Below are positions 7,433 through 14,689 of a stretch of 21,045 nt of DNA, in pieces. Positions within the stretch are counted from its first letter, which is position 1, and every line of letters begins with the position of its first letter. Position numbers and translations under genes: made by a program. This stretch comes from CAIYPG01 sp903864555 (lineage in GTDB: Bacteria > Pseudomonadota > Gammaproteobacteria > Burkholderiales > SG8-39). The DNA lies in the NCBI GenBank assembly GCA_947474715.1, contig CANJJT010000072.1, forward strand, positions 1-21,045, given 5' to 3'. The notes below the pieces were generated by a model, which saw nothing but the letters and a program-made list of their open reading frames with translations, was not told the origin of the DNA and did no database searches.

Positions 7433-8764
7433 ATGACCACCGCTGCCCAGACCCTTGCGGGATTCGCCACCGGACTGTCCCTATCCAAAGTACCTGCCGC
7501 CGTTATCGAGCGCGCCAAGGATTGCATCATCGACACCGTCGGCGTGGCCAGCTTCGGCGCGCGCTTTCCCTGGAGCCACATGCTGGTCGAGCATGCGAAG
7601 CTGTATGGCGCGGGCGGCCCGTGCACCATTTTTGGCGTTCCCGGGCTGAAACTCTCGGCACCGTTTGCGGCGCTGGCCAATGGCGGCCTGACGCATGCCT
7701 ATGAGCAGGACAGCCTGCGCCAGCCCGGCTCGGGCGTGCATGCCGGCGCGACCATCGTGCCGGCCCTGCTGGCTGCCGCCGAGGAAACCGGCGCCAGCGG
7801 CGAGAAGACCCTGGCCGCCTTCATCGCCGCCACCGAGGTGATGTTTCGCATCGGCCTGTCTTCGCATCACAGCAGCGAGAAGCTGGGCTTTCATGCCCCC
7901 GGCCTGACCGGGCCCTATGGCGCCACCGTGGCTGCCGGCCTCATCTATGGGCTGAGCGCGGAGCAACTGGTGAACGCCATGGGCATCGCCGGTTCGCTGT
8001 CCTGCGGCGTGCTGGCCTTTACGAAGTCGCAGCAGGGCGCCATGGTGAAGCGCCTGCACATGGGACGGGCCTGCGAGTCGGGCATCCTCGCCGCGCGCCT
8101 GGCGCAGCAGGGCTACACCGGGCCAGAGACCATCCTCGAGGGCAAGTTCGGCTTCCTCGACGTGTTCTGCAAGGACGGTGATGCGGCGCTGCTGACCAAG
8201 GGGCTGGGCGAGGACTGGGAGGTGCTGCGCATCTGCCTGAAGCGCTATGCCTGCCATGCCACTTCGCATCCGCCGGTGCAGGCCCTGCGTGAACTGATGG
8301 CGCGCGAGAATTTCGGTGGCGACGACGTGGAAGCCTTTGCCGTGGAATCCAGCGATAAGGTGATGAGCCACCACATCATCCCCGAGCCCAACGACATCAT
8401 GCAGGGCCAGTACAGCCTGCCCTTCAACCTGGCGCTGGCGCTATACCGCGATCCGGACGATGCCGCGTCCTTTGACGACAGCGCCGTGCAGGACGCGCGC
8501 ATCCGCGCCTTGTCGCGGCGCATCAGCTTCACCCTGGACAAGAACGCCAAGACCGCCTGGAGCAGCCGTCTGAAGCTCACGCTCAGGGATGGGCGCGCGC
8601 TGGTCACCGAGGGCGATACCTTCAAGGGCATGCCCAAGGACCCGCTCAACCGCGACGAATTGCGGCACAAGTTCTCGCTGCTGATGAAGGGGCAGGCGGG
8701 GGCGGATCGAGTGTTTGACCATCTGGCTGCGCTGGAGAATCAGGTGCGCGCCCTGCCTGCCTGA
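7433..8764 (+). CDS. MmgE/PrpD family protein
   Basis: A 443-residue cytosolic protein of the MmgE/PrpD fold, the family of 2-methylcitrate dehydratase, cis-aconitate decarboxylase and some epimerases acting on small carboxylates. AAGGAAG (7419-7425) lies 7 nt before the ATG. Visible family blocks are DCIIDTVGVASFG near the N terminus, NGGLTHAYEQDS, VHAGATIVPALLAAAEE, GFHAPGLTGPYGATVAAG and VKRLHMGRACESG. The usual HALDFDD signature reads HAYEQDS, so the first Asp is Glu and only the second Asp is kept; the downstream His and Lys positions remain. It is therefore probably not a standard PrpD. No methylcitrate-cycle genes (prpB, prpC, acnD) are nearby. The context of six carboxylate receptors suggests catabolism of the imported substrate (inference). 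Confidence 0.88.
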   Translation: MTTAAQTLAGFATGLSLSKVPAAVIERAKDCIIDTVGVASFGARFPWSHMLVEHAKLYGAGGPCTIFGVPGLKLSAPFAALANGGLTHAYEQDSLRQPGSGVHAGATIVPALLAAAEETGASGEKTLAAFIAATEVMFRIGLSSHHSSEKLGFHAPGLTGPYGATVAAGLIYGLSAEQLVNAMGIAGSLSCGVLAFTKSQQGAMVKRLHMGRACESGILAARLAQQGYTGPETILEGKFGFLDVFCKDGDAALLTKGLGEDWEVLRICLKRYACHATSHPPVQALRELMARENFGGDDVEAFAVESSDKVMSHHIIPEPNDIMQGQYSLPFNLALALYRDPDDAASFDDSAVQDARIRALSRRISFTLDKNAKTAWSSRLKLTLRDGRALVTEGDTFKGMPKDPLNRDELRHKFSLLMKGQAGADRVFDHLAALENQVRALPA

Positions 8765-9071
8765 ATCCGGTTCCGGTCCAGGGTCCGCTAGAGACTCCGG
8801 GCGCACGCTTTCGGTGCGCAATGTCCTGATTGGTGCGTCATGAAATTGCTGCAACAGTCTTCTCTGCCTGAGGATGTGCCGCTGGCGGAAAGAAGGGCGA
8901 GCTGTAGCGCGGCGTTGCCCACACCTCGCTGCCACTGCAGCAGGGACGGCGAGTGCCAGCGGCCGGGGCTTGGCCACGCTCACCCTGGAAGTCCCGTCTG
9001 ATCCTGCCAGGCTGCACCGAGGCATTCCCCGTCCACCATGCAGATACCGGATTCGCCTCGGCGGCCGGTGC

Positions 9072-9086
9072 GCACCATACCGGTAC
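9072..9086. promoter_or_regulatory. NtrC-like enhancer site
   Basis: GCACCATACCGGTAC matches the classical NtrC dyad GCACCATATTGGTGC at 12 of 15 positions. It is centred about 145 bp upstream of the predicted urtA transcription start, a normal distance for a sigma-54 enhancer. The second half-site is imperfect, and only one such site is clear. Confidence 0.5.
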
Positions 9087-9196
9087 AGTGGGCAAGCCAC
9101 CGGCAGGCCCGGGTCAATCCGGGCGACGGCTGGTAATGCCTTTCAACGCCTTCATTAAAAAGAATTTTGTGCGCCGATGCGGCGATGTCATGACGA

Positions 9197-9212
9197 TGGC
9201 ACGCTTCGTGCA
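9197..9212 (+). promoter_or_regulatory. Sigma-54 (RpoN) promoter of urtA
   Basis: TGGCACGCTTCGTGCA matches the TGGCACG-N4-TTGCA consensus at all defined positions except one T. The invariant GG (9198-9199) and GC (9210-9211) are exactly 10 bp apart. The start point is predicted near 9223, about 80 nt before urtA. Sigma-54/NtrC control fits nitrogen-limitation induction of urea uptake. Confidence 0.72.
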
Positions 9213-9222
9213 AACCCGTTTG

Positions 9223-9239
9223 GCAACGGTGCCCGTTGC
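9223..9239 (+). promoter_or_regulatory. Hairpin at the predicted 5' end of the urtA transcript
   Basis: Perfect 7-bp arms GCAACGG (9223-9229) and CCGTTGC (9233-9239) with a TGC loop fall at the transcription start predicted from the sigma-54 promoter. A pyrimidine-rich TTCTCCTCCTCC stretch follows (9241-9252). The hairpin could protect the mRNA 5' end; the CT stretch is complementary to Shine-Dalgarno sequences. Confidence 0.4.
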
Positions 9240-9302
9240 GTTCTCCTCCTCCTTTTGCGCGATCGGGTGTCGTCCTCATCACCAATCAGGGAGTGCATCG
9301 GA

Positions 9303-10592
9303 ATGTCACAACGCAGAATTTTCATCGGGCGCATGACTGCGCTGGCAGGCGCGCTGGCACTGTCGGGCTCGTTTGGCCTGTCTTCGGTCGCCATGGCGCA
9401 GAACACCATCAAGGTGGGTGTGCTGCATTCACTCTCGGGAACCATGGCCATCAGCGAAACGGTGCTGAAGGACGTGACCCTGATGGCCATTGAGGAAATC
9501 AATGCCAAGGGCGGCGTGCTGGGCAAGAAACTCGAGCCGGTGGTGGTCGATCCGGCTTCCAACTGGCCGCTGTTTGCCGAGAAGGCCCGCCAGTTGCTCT
9601 CCCAGGACAAGGTTGCCGTGACCTTCGGTTGCTGGACTTCGGTGTCGCGCAAGTCCGTGCTGCCGGTCTTTGAAGAACTGAACGGACTGTTGTTTTACCC
9701 CGTGCAGTATGAAGGCGAGGAACTCTCCAAGAACGTGTTCTACACCGGCGCCGCGCCCAACCAGCAGGCGATCCCGGCCGTCGAGTACCTGATGAGCAAG
9801 GACGGCGGCAGCGCCAAGCGCTTCGTGCTCCTCGGAACCGACTACGTGTACCCGCGTACCACCAACAAGATCCTGCGCGCCTTTCTGAAGTCCAAGGGCA
9901 TCCCCGATGTGGACATCATGGAAGAGTACACACCCTTCGGTCACAGCGATTACCAGACCATCATTGGCAAGATCAAGAAGTTCGCCAGCGAAGGCAAGAA
10001 GACTGCCGTGGTCTCCACCATCAATGGCGATTCCAACGTGCCCTTCTACAAGGAACTGGGTAACCAGGGCCTGAAGGCGACCGATGTGCCGGTGGTGGCC
10101 TTCTCCGTGGGTGAAGAGGAACTGCGTGGTGTTGATACCAAGCCGCTGGTGGGCCATCTGGCCGCCTGGAACTACTTCATGTCCATCAAGTCCCCGGCCA
10201 ATGAAGAGTTCAAGAAGAAGTGGGCTGCCTACGCCAAGAAGATGAAGCTGCCGAATGCGGACAAGCCGCTGACGAACGACCCCATGGAAGCGGCCTACAT
10301 CGGCATCAACATGTGGAAGATGGCCGTCGAGAAGGCCAAGACCACGGATGTGGACAAGGTCATCGCCGCCATGGGCGGCCTGAAGTTCACCGCGCCCTCA
10401 GGCATCACCTCCACCATGGACCCGAAGAACCACCACCTGCACAAGTCGGTGTTCATCGGTGAAATCAAGGCCGATGGCCAGTTCAACGTGGTGTGGAAGA
10501 CCAAGGGACCGGTCAAGGCCATGCCGTGGAGCCCCTTCATCCCCGAGAACAAGGGCAAGAAGGACGAGCCGGACGGCAAGACCAAGATCTAA
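9303..10592 (+). CDS. urtA: Urea ABC transporter substrate-binding protein UrtA
   Basis: A 429-residue periplasmic receptor that captures urea for the UrtBCDE permease. The signal peptide carries RR at residues 4-5 and is cleaved near residue 32 (VAMAQ). Mature-protein blocks are characteristic of UrtA within the branched-chain amino acid type binding-protein family: IKVGVLHSLSGTMAISE, FGCWTSVSRKSVLPVFEE, LLFYPVQYEGEE, FYTGAAPNQQ, FSVGEEELRG and HLHKSVFIGEI. The ATG at 9303 has AGGGAG (9288-9293) 9 nt upstream; the frame is open further back to 9177, but that would start before the predicted transcript. It is the first gene of a complete urtABCDE set and is separated from urtB by 214 bp containing a hairpin, which may let it be made in excess. 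Confidence 0.96.
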   Translation: MSQRRIFIGRMTALAGALALSGSFGLSSVAMAQNTIKVGVLHSLSGTMAISETVLKDVTLMAIEEINAKGGVLGKKLEPVVVDPASNWPLFAEKARQLLSQDKVAVTFGCWTSVSRKSVLPVFEELNGLLFYPVQYEGEELSKNVFYTGAAPNQQAIPAVEYLMSKDGGSAKRFVLLGTDYVYPRTTNKILRAFLKSKGIPDVDIMEEYTPFGHSDYQTIIGKIKKFASEGKKTAVVSTINGDSNVPFYKELGNQGLKATDVPVVAFSVGEEELRGVDTKPLVGHLAAWNYFMSIKSPANEEFKKKWAAYAKKMKLPNADKPLTNDPMEAAYIGINMWKMAVEKAKTTDVDKVIAAMGGLKFTAPSGITSTMDPKNHHLHKSVFIGEIKADGQFNVVWKTKGPVKAMPWSPFIPENKGKKDEPDGKTKI

Positions 10593-10690
10593 CCAGCGTC
10601 TAAGCTGCATCTGATCAGTGCTTGACCCGCGGACCGGATGTGTTGTCCCGCATTCCGGGCCGCGGCAGTAGCAAGTCAGGGACCTAATCA

Positions 10691-10716
10691 ACCCCTGGCC
10701 ACGGATGGCCCGGGGT
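10691..10716 (+). terminator. Hairpin between urtA and urtB (attenuator-like)
   Basis: ACCCCTGGCC (10691-10700) pairs with GGCCCGGGGT (10707-10716) with one mismatch, over a 6-nt loop. It sits in the 214-bp urtA-urtB gap and lacks a T tract. It may stabilise the urtA message or reduce read-through, as is common after binding-protein genes of ABC operons. Confidence 0.45.
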
Positions 10717-10806
10717 GGCAAAGGCCCTGGTTGCAGCAAGCGTAAACGGGAAGCGGCGGTGCCAGGCGCGTGCCGCCATCCCATACAAGTCCGACAGAAC
10801 AAGACC

Positions 10807-12435
10807 ATGACCTCCATACGGCGCCTGTTATCCCGATTCTTCCTGTCCGCCTGCCTGGCCTGGCTGTGCGGTCCCGCCCCTGTGCTGGCGGCACTGCCCG
10901 CCGCACTGATCGAGAAGCTGGCGCTGGGCGAGAACGAGGACAAGGTAACCGGCGTAGCCGAGGTGGTGGCCGCCGCCGATCCGGACGGACTCATATTCCT
11001 GCAGGCCATGATGGCGGGGGAAGTGCAGACCCTCGCCGAGAAAAATCTGGTGCTCATCGTGCGTGACGGCAAGGCCGTGGACGCCGTCACCGGTGCCGAA
11101 GTATCCCCCGTGCCCGATGGGCTGGAGGAGATGGTGCTGCCCAACCGGGTGCGCCGCGAGATCGAATCGGCCATCTCCGCGCTCAAACTGGTGTCGCCGG
11201 ACCGCAAGACCCGCTTCAGCGCCGCCAAGGGGCTGGAAGGCAATGCCGACGAAGGCATGCTGACCATCCTGGCCAAGGCGCTGGAGAAGGAAACCGATGC
11301 CGACATCAAGGCCATTCTGGTGCTGGTGCAGGCTGAGGCGCAGCTGAAGAGCAGTGATGTCGCGCTGCGGCTGGCCGCGGTGAAGTCGCTGGGCTCCAGT
11401 CGCAGCCCGAGCACGCGAACGCTGTTGTTGCGTGTGCTGGAGAAGCAGGGCGACGAGTGGGCCGAGCCCGATGCCAATGTGCGTGCCCAGGCGCAGCTTT
11501 CCCTGGGCGAAGTGCAGTCGCGCCTGGCCTGGAGCGACCGCGTCGGACAGGTGTTCAGCGGGGCGAGTCTGGGTTCCATCTTGTTGCTTGCGGCACTCGG
11601 CCTCGCCATCACCTACGGGCTGATGGGCGTCATCAACATGGCGCACGGCGAGATGATCATGATCGGTGCCTATGCCACCTATGTGGTGCAGAACCTGTTC
11701 CGTGTCCACATGCCCGACTGGTTCAACTGGTATCCGCTGGCCGCCGTGCCGGCCGCTTTCATCGCCTCGGCTATCGTTGGCATGCTGCTGGAGCGCAGCG
11801 TCATCCGTTTCCTCTATGGCCGACCGCTGGAAACCCTGCTGGCAACGTGGGGCATCAGCCTGGTGCTGATCCAGACAGTGCGCACCCTCTTCGGCGCACA
11901 GAACGTGCAGGTGGAGAACCCGGTGTGGATGTCCGGCGGCATGGAGATTTTGTCCGGAGTGGTGCTGCCCTGGAGCCGCATCGTCATCATCGGCTTTGCC
12001 GGCGCGGTGCTGTTGATGGTGTGGCTGGCCCTGACGCGGACGCGCCTGGGCCTCTTCGTTCGTGGCGTGACGCAGAACCGATCGATTGCCAGCTGCATGG
12101 GCGTGCACACCGCGCGTGTGGACACCTGGTGCTTTGGCCTGGGTTCGGGCATCGCCGGCCTGGCCGGCTGCGCCCTGTCGCAGATCGGCAACGTCGGCCC
12201 TGACCTGGGTCAGGGCTACATCGTCGACTCCTTCATGGTGGTGGTGCTGGGCGGGGTCGGGCAACTGGCAGGCACTGTCTATGCCGCGCTGGGACTGGGC
12301 GTGTTCAACAAATTCCTCGAAGGCTGGGCTGGCGCCGTTATTGCCAAGATCGTTGTCCTCGTCTTCATCATCATCTTCATCCAGAAGCGGCCGCAGGGCT
12401 TGTTCGCGCTCAAGGGGAGGTTTGCCGATGCGTAG
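10807..12435 (+). CDS. urtB: Urea ABC transporter permease UrtB
   Basis: A 542-residue inner-membrane permease of the LivH type. Residues 1 to about 25 form a signal sequence (PVLAALPA). A soluble helical region of roughly 200 residues with repeat-like ALEKETDADIKAIL and RLAAVKSLGSSRS segments follows; such an N-terminal extension is usual for proteobacterial UrtB. From about residue 255 several membrane segments follow, with conserved ITYGLMGVINMAHGEMIMIGAYATY (read as two overlapping blocks), WGISLVLIQ, VTQNRSIASCMGV and VVLGGVGQLAGT. The ATG at 10807 was chosen as the start of the signal sequence; no good Shine-Dalgarno is visible, and the frame is open back to 10705. It forms the channel with UrtC. 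Confidence 0.94.
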   Translation: MTSIRRLLSRFFLSACLAWLCGPAPVLAALPAALIEKLALGENEDKVTGVAEVVAAADPDGLIFLQAMMAGEVQTLAEKNLVLIVRDGKAVDAVTGAEVSPVPDGLEEMVLPNRVRREIESAISALKLVSPDRKTRFSAAKGLEGNADEGMLTILAKALEKETDADIKAILVLVQAEAQLKSSDVALRLAAVKSLGSSRSPSTRTLLLRVLEKQGDEWAEPDANVRAQAQLSLGEVQSRLAWSDRVGQVFSGASLGSILLLAALGLAITYGLMGVINMAHGEMIMIGAYATYVVQNLFRVHMPDWFNWYPLAAVPAAFIASAIVGMLLERSVIRFLYGRPLETLLATWGISLVLIQTVRTLFGAQNVQVENPVWMSGGMEILSGVVLPWSRIVIIGFAGAVLLMVWLALTRTRLGLFVRGVTQNRSIASCMGVHTARVDTWCFGLGSGIAGLAGCALSQIGNVGPDLGQGYIVDSFMVVVLGGVGQLAGTVYAALGLGVFNKFLEGWAGAVIAKIVVLVFIIIFIQKRPQGLFALKGRFADA

Positions 12436-12508
12436 GGCAAAGCGCCATGGGTTGCAGCGGGTTCCGGCATGCTCGGTGCATTCGGAACTGCGCAGGCTCT
12501 GCAGAAGG

Positions 12509-12549
12509 TCCCCTCTCCTGCGAAGCGGGGGAGGGACAGGGTGGGGGGC
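12509..12549. repeat. REP-like GC-rich repeat between urtB and urtC
   Basis: CCCTCTCC (12511-12518) pairs with the G-rich GGGGAGGG (12528-12535) with one G-T wobble, followed by ACAGGGTGGGGGG. The C-rich stem followed by a purine-rich tail resembles dispersed intergenic repeats common in beta- and gammaproteobacteria. It occupies much of the 155-bp gap between urtB and urtC. Copy number in the genome is unknown. Confidence 0.5.
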
Positions 12550-12590
12550 AATCCCGCACGAACATGGACGCCTCCTGAAAGCCAGTCATC

Positions 12591-13703
12591 ATGCCTAGCC
12601 AGTCGCTCTTCACACCCCGCGGCTGGACCGGCATCGCCGCCGCGCTGATCATCGTCGCCATCATCGCCCCGCTGCTCAACCTGGTGGTGCCCGAAGGCAG
12701 TGTGTTCCATCTGTCCGACTATGCGGTGTCACTGCTCGGCAAGATGATGTGCTATGCCATGCTGGCGCTGGCCATGGACCTCATCTGGGGCTACACCGGC
12801 ATCCTGTCGCTGGGCCACGGCCTGTTCTTCGCCCTGGGCGGCTACGCCTTCGGCATGTACCTGATGCGCCAGATCGGCCTGGACGGCGTGTACAAGAGCC
12901 CGCTGCCCGACTTCATGGTCTTCCTCGACTGGAAGGCCTATCCCTGGTACTGGACCTTCACCGACCAGTTCTGGTATTCGCTGCTGCTGGTGGTGCTGGT
13001 GCCAGGGCTGCTCGCCTTCGTGTTCGGCTACTTCGCCTTCCGCTCGCGTATCAAGGGCGTGTATTTCTCCATCATTACCCAGGCGCTGACCTTCGCCTTC
13101 ATGCTGCTGTTCTTCCGCAACGACACCGGTTTCGGCGGTAACAACGGCTTCACCGATTTCAAGCGCATCCTGGGCGTGGCGATCCAGACCCCGGAGATGC
13201 GCATGACGCTGTTCATCATCACCGGCATCGTGCTCACCGGCACCTTTGTGCTGGCCCGCTGGCTGGTGCAGTCCAAGTTCGGCCGCGTGCTCACCGCCAT
13301 ACGCGATGCCGAGTCGCGCGTCATGTTCTCCGGCTACGACCCGCTCTGGTACAAGCTGGCCATCTGGACCTTGTCGGCGGTGATCGCCGGCATTGCCGGT
13401 GCGCTGTATGTGCCCCAGGTGGGCATCATCAACCCGAGCGAGATGTCCCCGGCCATGTCCATCGAGATCGCCATCTGGGTGGCGGTGGGCGGGCGCGGCA
13501 CCCTGATCGGGGCCATCCTGGGCGCCTTCATCGTCAACGGCGCCAAGAGCTGGTTCACCGTCGAGTTTCCCGAGTACTGGCTGTTCTTCCTTGGCGCCAT
13601 GTTCATCGCCGTGACCCTGTTCCTGCCGCGGGGCGTTGTCGGTGCCTGGTCGCAATGGCGGTCCCGCGCAAAACGCAGTACCACGGTGGAGGCGGCAGCA
13701 TGA
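12591..13703 (+). CDS. urtC: Urea ABC transporter permease UrtC
   Basis: A 370-residue inner-membrane permease of the LivM type, the partner of UrtB. Eight or more hydrophobic segments are visible, beginning at residue 12. Family blocks include ALAMDLIWGYTGILSLGHG, YFAFRSRIKGVYFSIITQAL, FRNDTGFGGNNGFTDFKRI, LTAIRDAESRVMFSGYDP and VAVGGRGTLIGAILGAF. The FGGNNGFTDFK block is typical of UrtC rather than of LivM. The start ATG at 12591 lacks a clear Shine-Dalgarno sequence in the 155-bp upstream gap, which holds a REP-like repeat. The gene ends with ATGA, overlapping urtD by four bases. Confidence 0.95.
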   Translation: MPSQSLFTPRGWTGIAAALIIVAIIAPLLNLVVPEGSVFHLSDYAVSLLGKMMCYAMLALAMDLIWGYTGILSLGHGLFFALGGYAFGMYLMRQIGLDGVYKSPLPDFMVFLDWKAYPWYWTFTDQFWYSLLLVVLVPGLLAFVFGYFAFRSRIKGVYFSIITQALTFAFMLLFFRNDTGFGGNNGFTDFKRILGVAIQTPEMRMTLFIITGIVLTGTFVLARWLVQSKFGRVLTAIRDAESRVMFSGYDPLWYKLAIWTLSAVIAGIAGALYVPQVGIINPSEMSPAMSIEIAIWVAVGGRGTLIGAILGAFIVNGAKSWFTVEFPEYWLFFLGAMFIAVTLFLPRGVVGAWSQWRSRAKRSTTVEAAA

Positions 13704-14560
13704 ATGCGGCTGACCCGACCCTTGCTGCACCGGCCGGGCCGGCCGATGAGAACCAGCCTGGTGGTGGCGATGCGCCCGCGTATGGACGCGTGGTCGACCA
13801 GGAGGGCGGGCCGGACGTCACGCACGGCCCCATCCTCTACCTGGACGACATCACCGTTTCCTTCGACGGCTTTCGCGCGCTCAACAAGCTCACGCTGACT
13901 GTGGAGGCGGGTGAACTGCGCTGCATCATCGGCCCCAACGGCGCGGGCAAGACCACCATGATGGACGTGATCACCGGCAAGACGCGGCCCGATGCCGGTA
14001 CCGCCTTCTTCGGCCAGTCCATCGACTTGCGTCGCCTGACCGAGCCGCAGATCGCCCATGCCGGCATCGGCCGCAAGTTCCAGAAGCCCACGGTGTTCGA
14101 GAACCACACCGTCTTCGAGAACCTCGAGCTGGCCATGAAGGTCGACAAGCGCGTCAAGGCCAGCCTGTTTGCGAAACTCGATTCGGCCGCGCTCGACCGC
14201 ATTGCCGACACCCTCACCCTGATCCGCCTGACCGATCAGGCGGGGCGTCCCGCGGGCCTGCTGTCGCACGGCCAGAAGCAGTGGCTGGAGATCGGCATGC
14301 TGCTGATGCAGGAGCCGCGCCTGCTGCTGCTGGATGAACCGGTGGCCGGCATGACCGATGCCGAGACCGAGCGCACCGCGGAACTGTTCAATTCCCTCGC
14401 CGGCAAGCATTCGCTGGTGGTGGTCGAGCACGACATGGATTTCGTCGCGCAGATCGCGCGCACGGTGACCGTGCTGCACGAGGGCAGCGTGCTGGCCGAA
14501 GGCGCCATGGACGTGGTGCAGAACGACGAGCGCGTCATTGAAGTGTATCTGGGGCGATAG
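13700..14560 (+). CDS. urtD: Urea ABC transporter ATP-binding protein UrtD
   Basis: A 286-residue cytoplasmic ATPase of the LivG type. A hydrophilic, Pro/Gly/Asp-rich N-terminal extension of about 43 residues precedes the nucleotide-binding domain. Walker A is GPNGAGKTT (78-86), the signature is LSHGQKQWLEIG, Walker B is LLLLDEPVAGM, and the switch His is in VVEHDMDFV. The LSHGQ signature and PVAGM after Walker B are typical of UrtD. ATG 13700 overlaps the urtC stop, with GGAGG (13688-13692) 7 nt upstream. Its stop codon lies inside the AGGAGG ribosome binding site (14559-14564) that serves the duplicated urtE start downstream. Confidence 0.95.
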   Translation: MNAADPTLAAPAGPADENQPGGGDAPAYGRVVDQEGGPDVTHGPILYLDDITVSFDGFRALNKLTLTVEAGELRCIIGPNGAGKTTMMDVITGKTRPDAGTAFFGQSIDLRRLTEPQIAHAGIGRKFQKPTVFENHTVFENLELAMKVDKRVKASLFAKLDSAALDRIADTLTLIRLTDQAGRPAGLLSHGQKQWLEIGMLLMQEPRLLLLDEPVAGMTDAETERTAELFNSLAGKHSLVVVEHDMDFVAQIARTVTVLHEGSVLAEGAMDVVQNDERVIEVYLGR

Positions 14561-14572
14561 GAGGACCATGCC

Positions 14573-14689
14573 ATGCTGACGATCTCCGGTCTCAACCAGT
14601 ACTACGGCGGCAGCGCCGTCAGGAACGGGGGGAAGCTGATGCCGCTACCCCCCGTTACCCCCCATGGCGGGAAAGGTACGTCATGCTGA
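14573..14689 (+). pseudogene. Duplicated 5' fragment of urtE forming a 38-codon leader ORF
   Basis: Bases 14573-14614 repeat the first 42 bases of urtE (14683-14724) with 39 identities. They are followed by 68 bases of unrelated DNA. The fragment begins MLTISGLNQYYGGS, then runs on as AVRNGGKLMPLPP and ends at TGA 14687-14689, which overlaps the true urtE start in the string ATGCTGA. It carries the better ribosome binding site, AGGAGG (14559-14564), 8 nt upstream. The offset of 110 bp is not a multiple of three, so this start cannot produce UrtE. Reinitiation or coupling at the overlap could still feed ribosomes to urtE (inference). Confidence 0.75.
14624..14656. promoter_or_regulatory. Perfect inverted repeat in the insert before urtE
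   Basis: AACGGGGGG (14624-14632) and CCCCCCGTT (14648-14656) are perfect 9-bp arms around a 15-nt loop, inside the 68-bp insert between the two urtE start copies. The stem is very GC-rich and ends 26 nt before the urtE ATG. It could modulate translation of urtE or reflect how the insert arose. Confidence 0.6.

Larger units (their letters stand above)
8765..9302. other. 538-bp gene-free regulatory region upstream of urtA
   Basis: No convincing gene is seen. It holds a hairpin just after the MmgE/PrpD gene (GCGCAC 8801-8806 with GTGCGC 8814-8819), which may help end the receptor operon. It also holds an NtrC-like dyad (9072-9086), an inverted repeat GCCCGG/CCGGGC (9107-9112 and 9119-9124), a sigma-54 promoter (9197-9212) and a leader hairpin (9223-9239). 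Confidence 0.7.

Noticed and set aside
7416..7436. A six-codon ORF (MKEVAP) whose stop overlaps the MmgE/PrpD start
   Set aside because: Its ATG precedes the AAGGAAG that serves the real gene, and it has no ribosome binding site of its own; probably chance.
8840..9001. A 53-codon plus-strand ORF (MKLLQQSSLPEDV...) in the region upstream of urtA
   Set aside because: It has no Shine-Dalgarno sequence and no recognisable family, and its tail is Pro/Gly/His-rich as expected of non-coding high-GC DNA.
9221..9235. A second sigma-54-like box (TGGCAACGGTGCCCG)
   Set aside because: The invariant GC is not at the required 10-bp spacing from GG; the box at 9197-9212 fits far better.
10398..11612. Minus-strand open frames over the urtA end and urtB
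   Set aside because: They are antisense shadows of clearly coding urt genes, with low-complexity Ser/Arg/Ala composition and no ribosome binding site.
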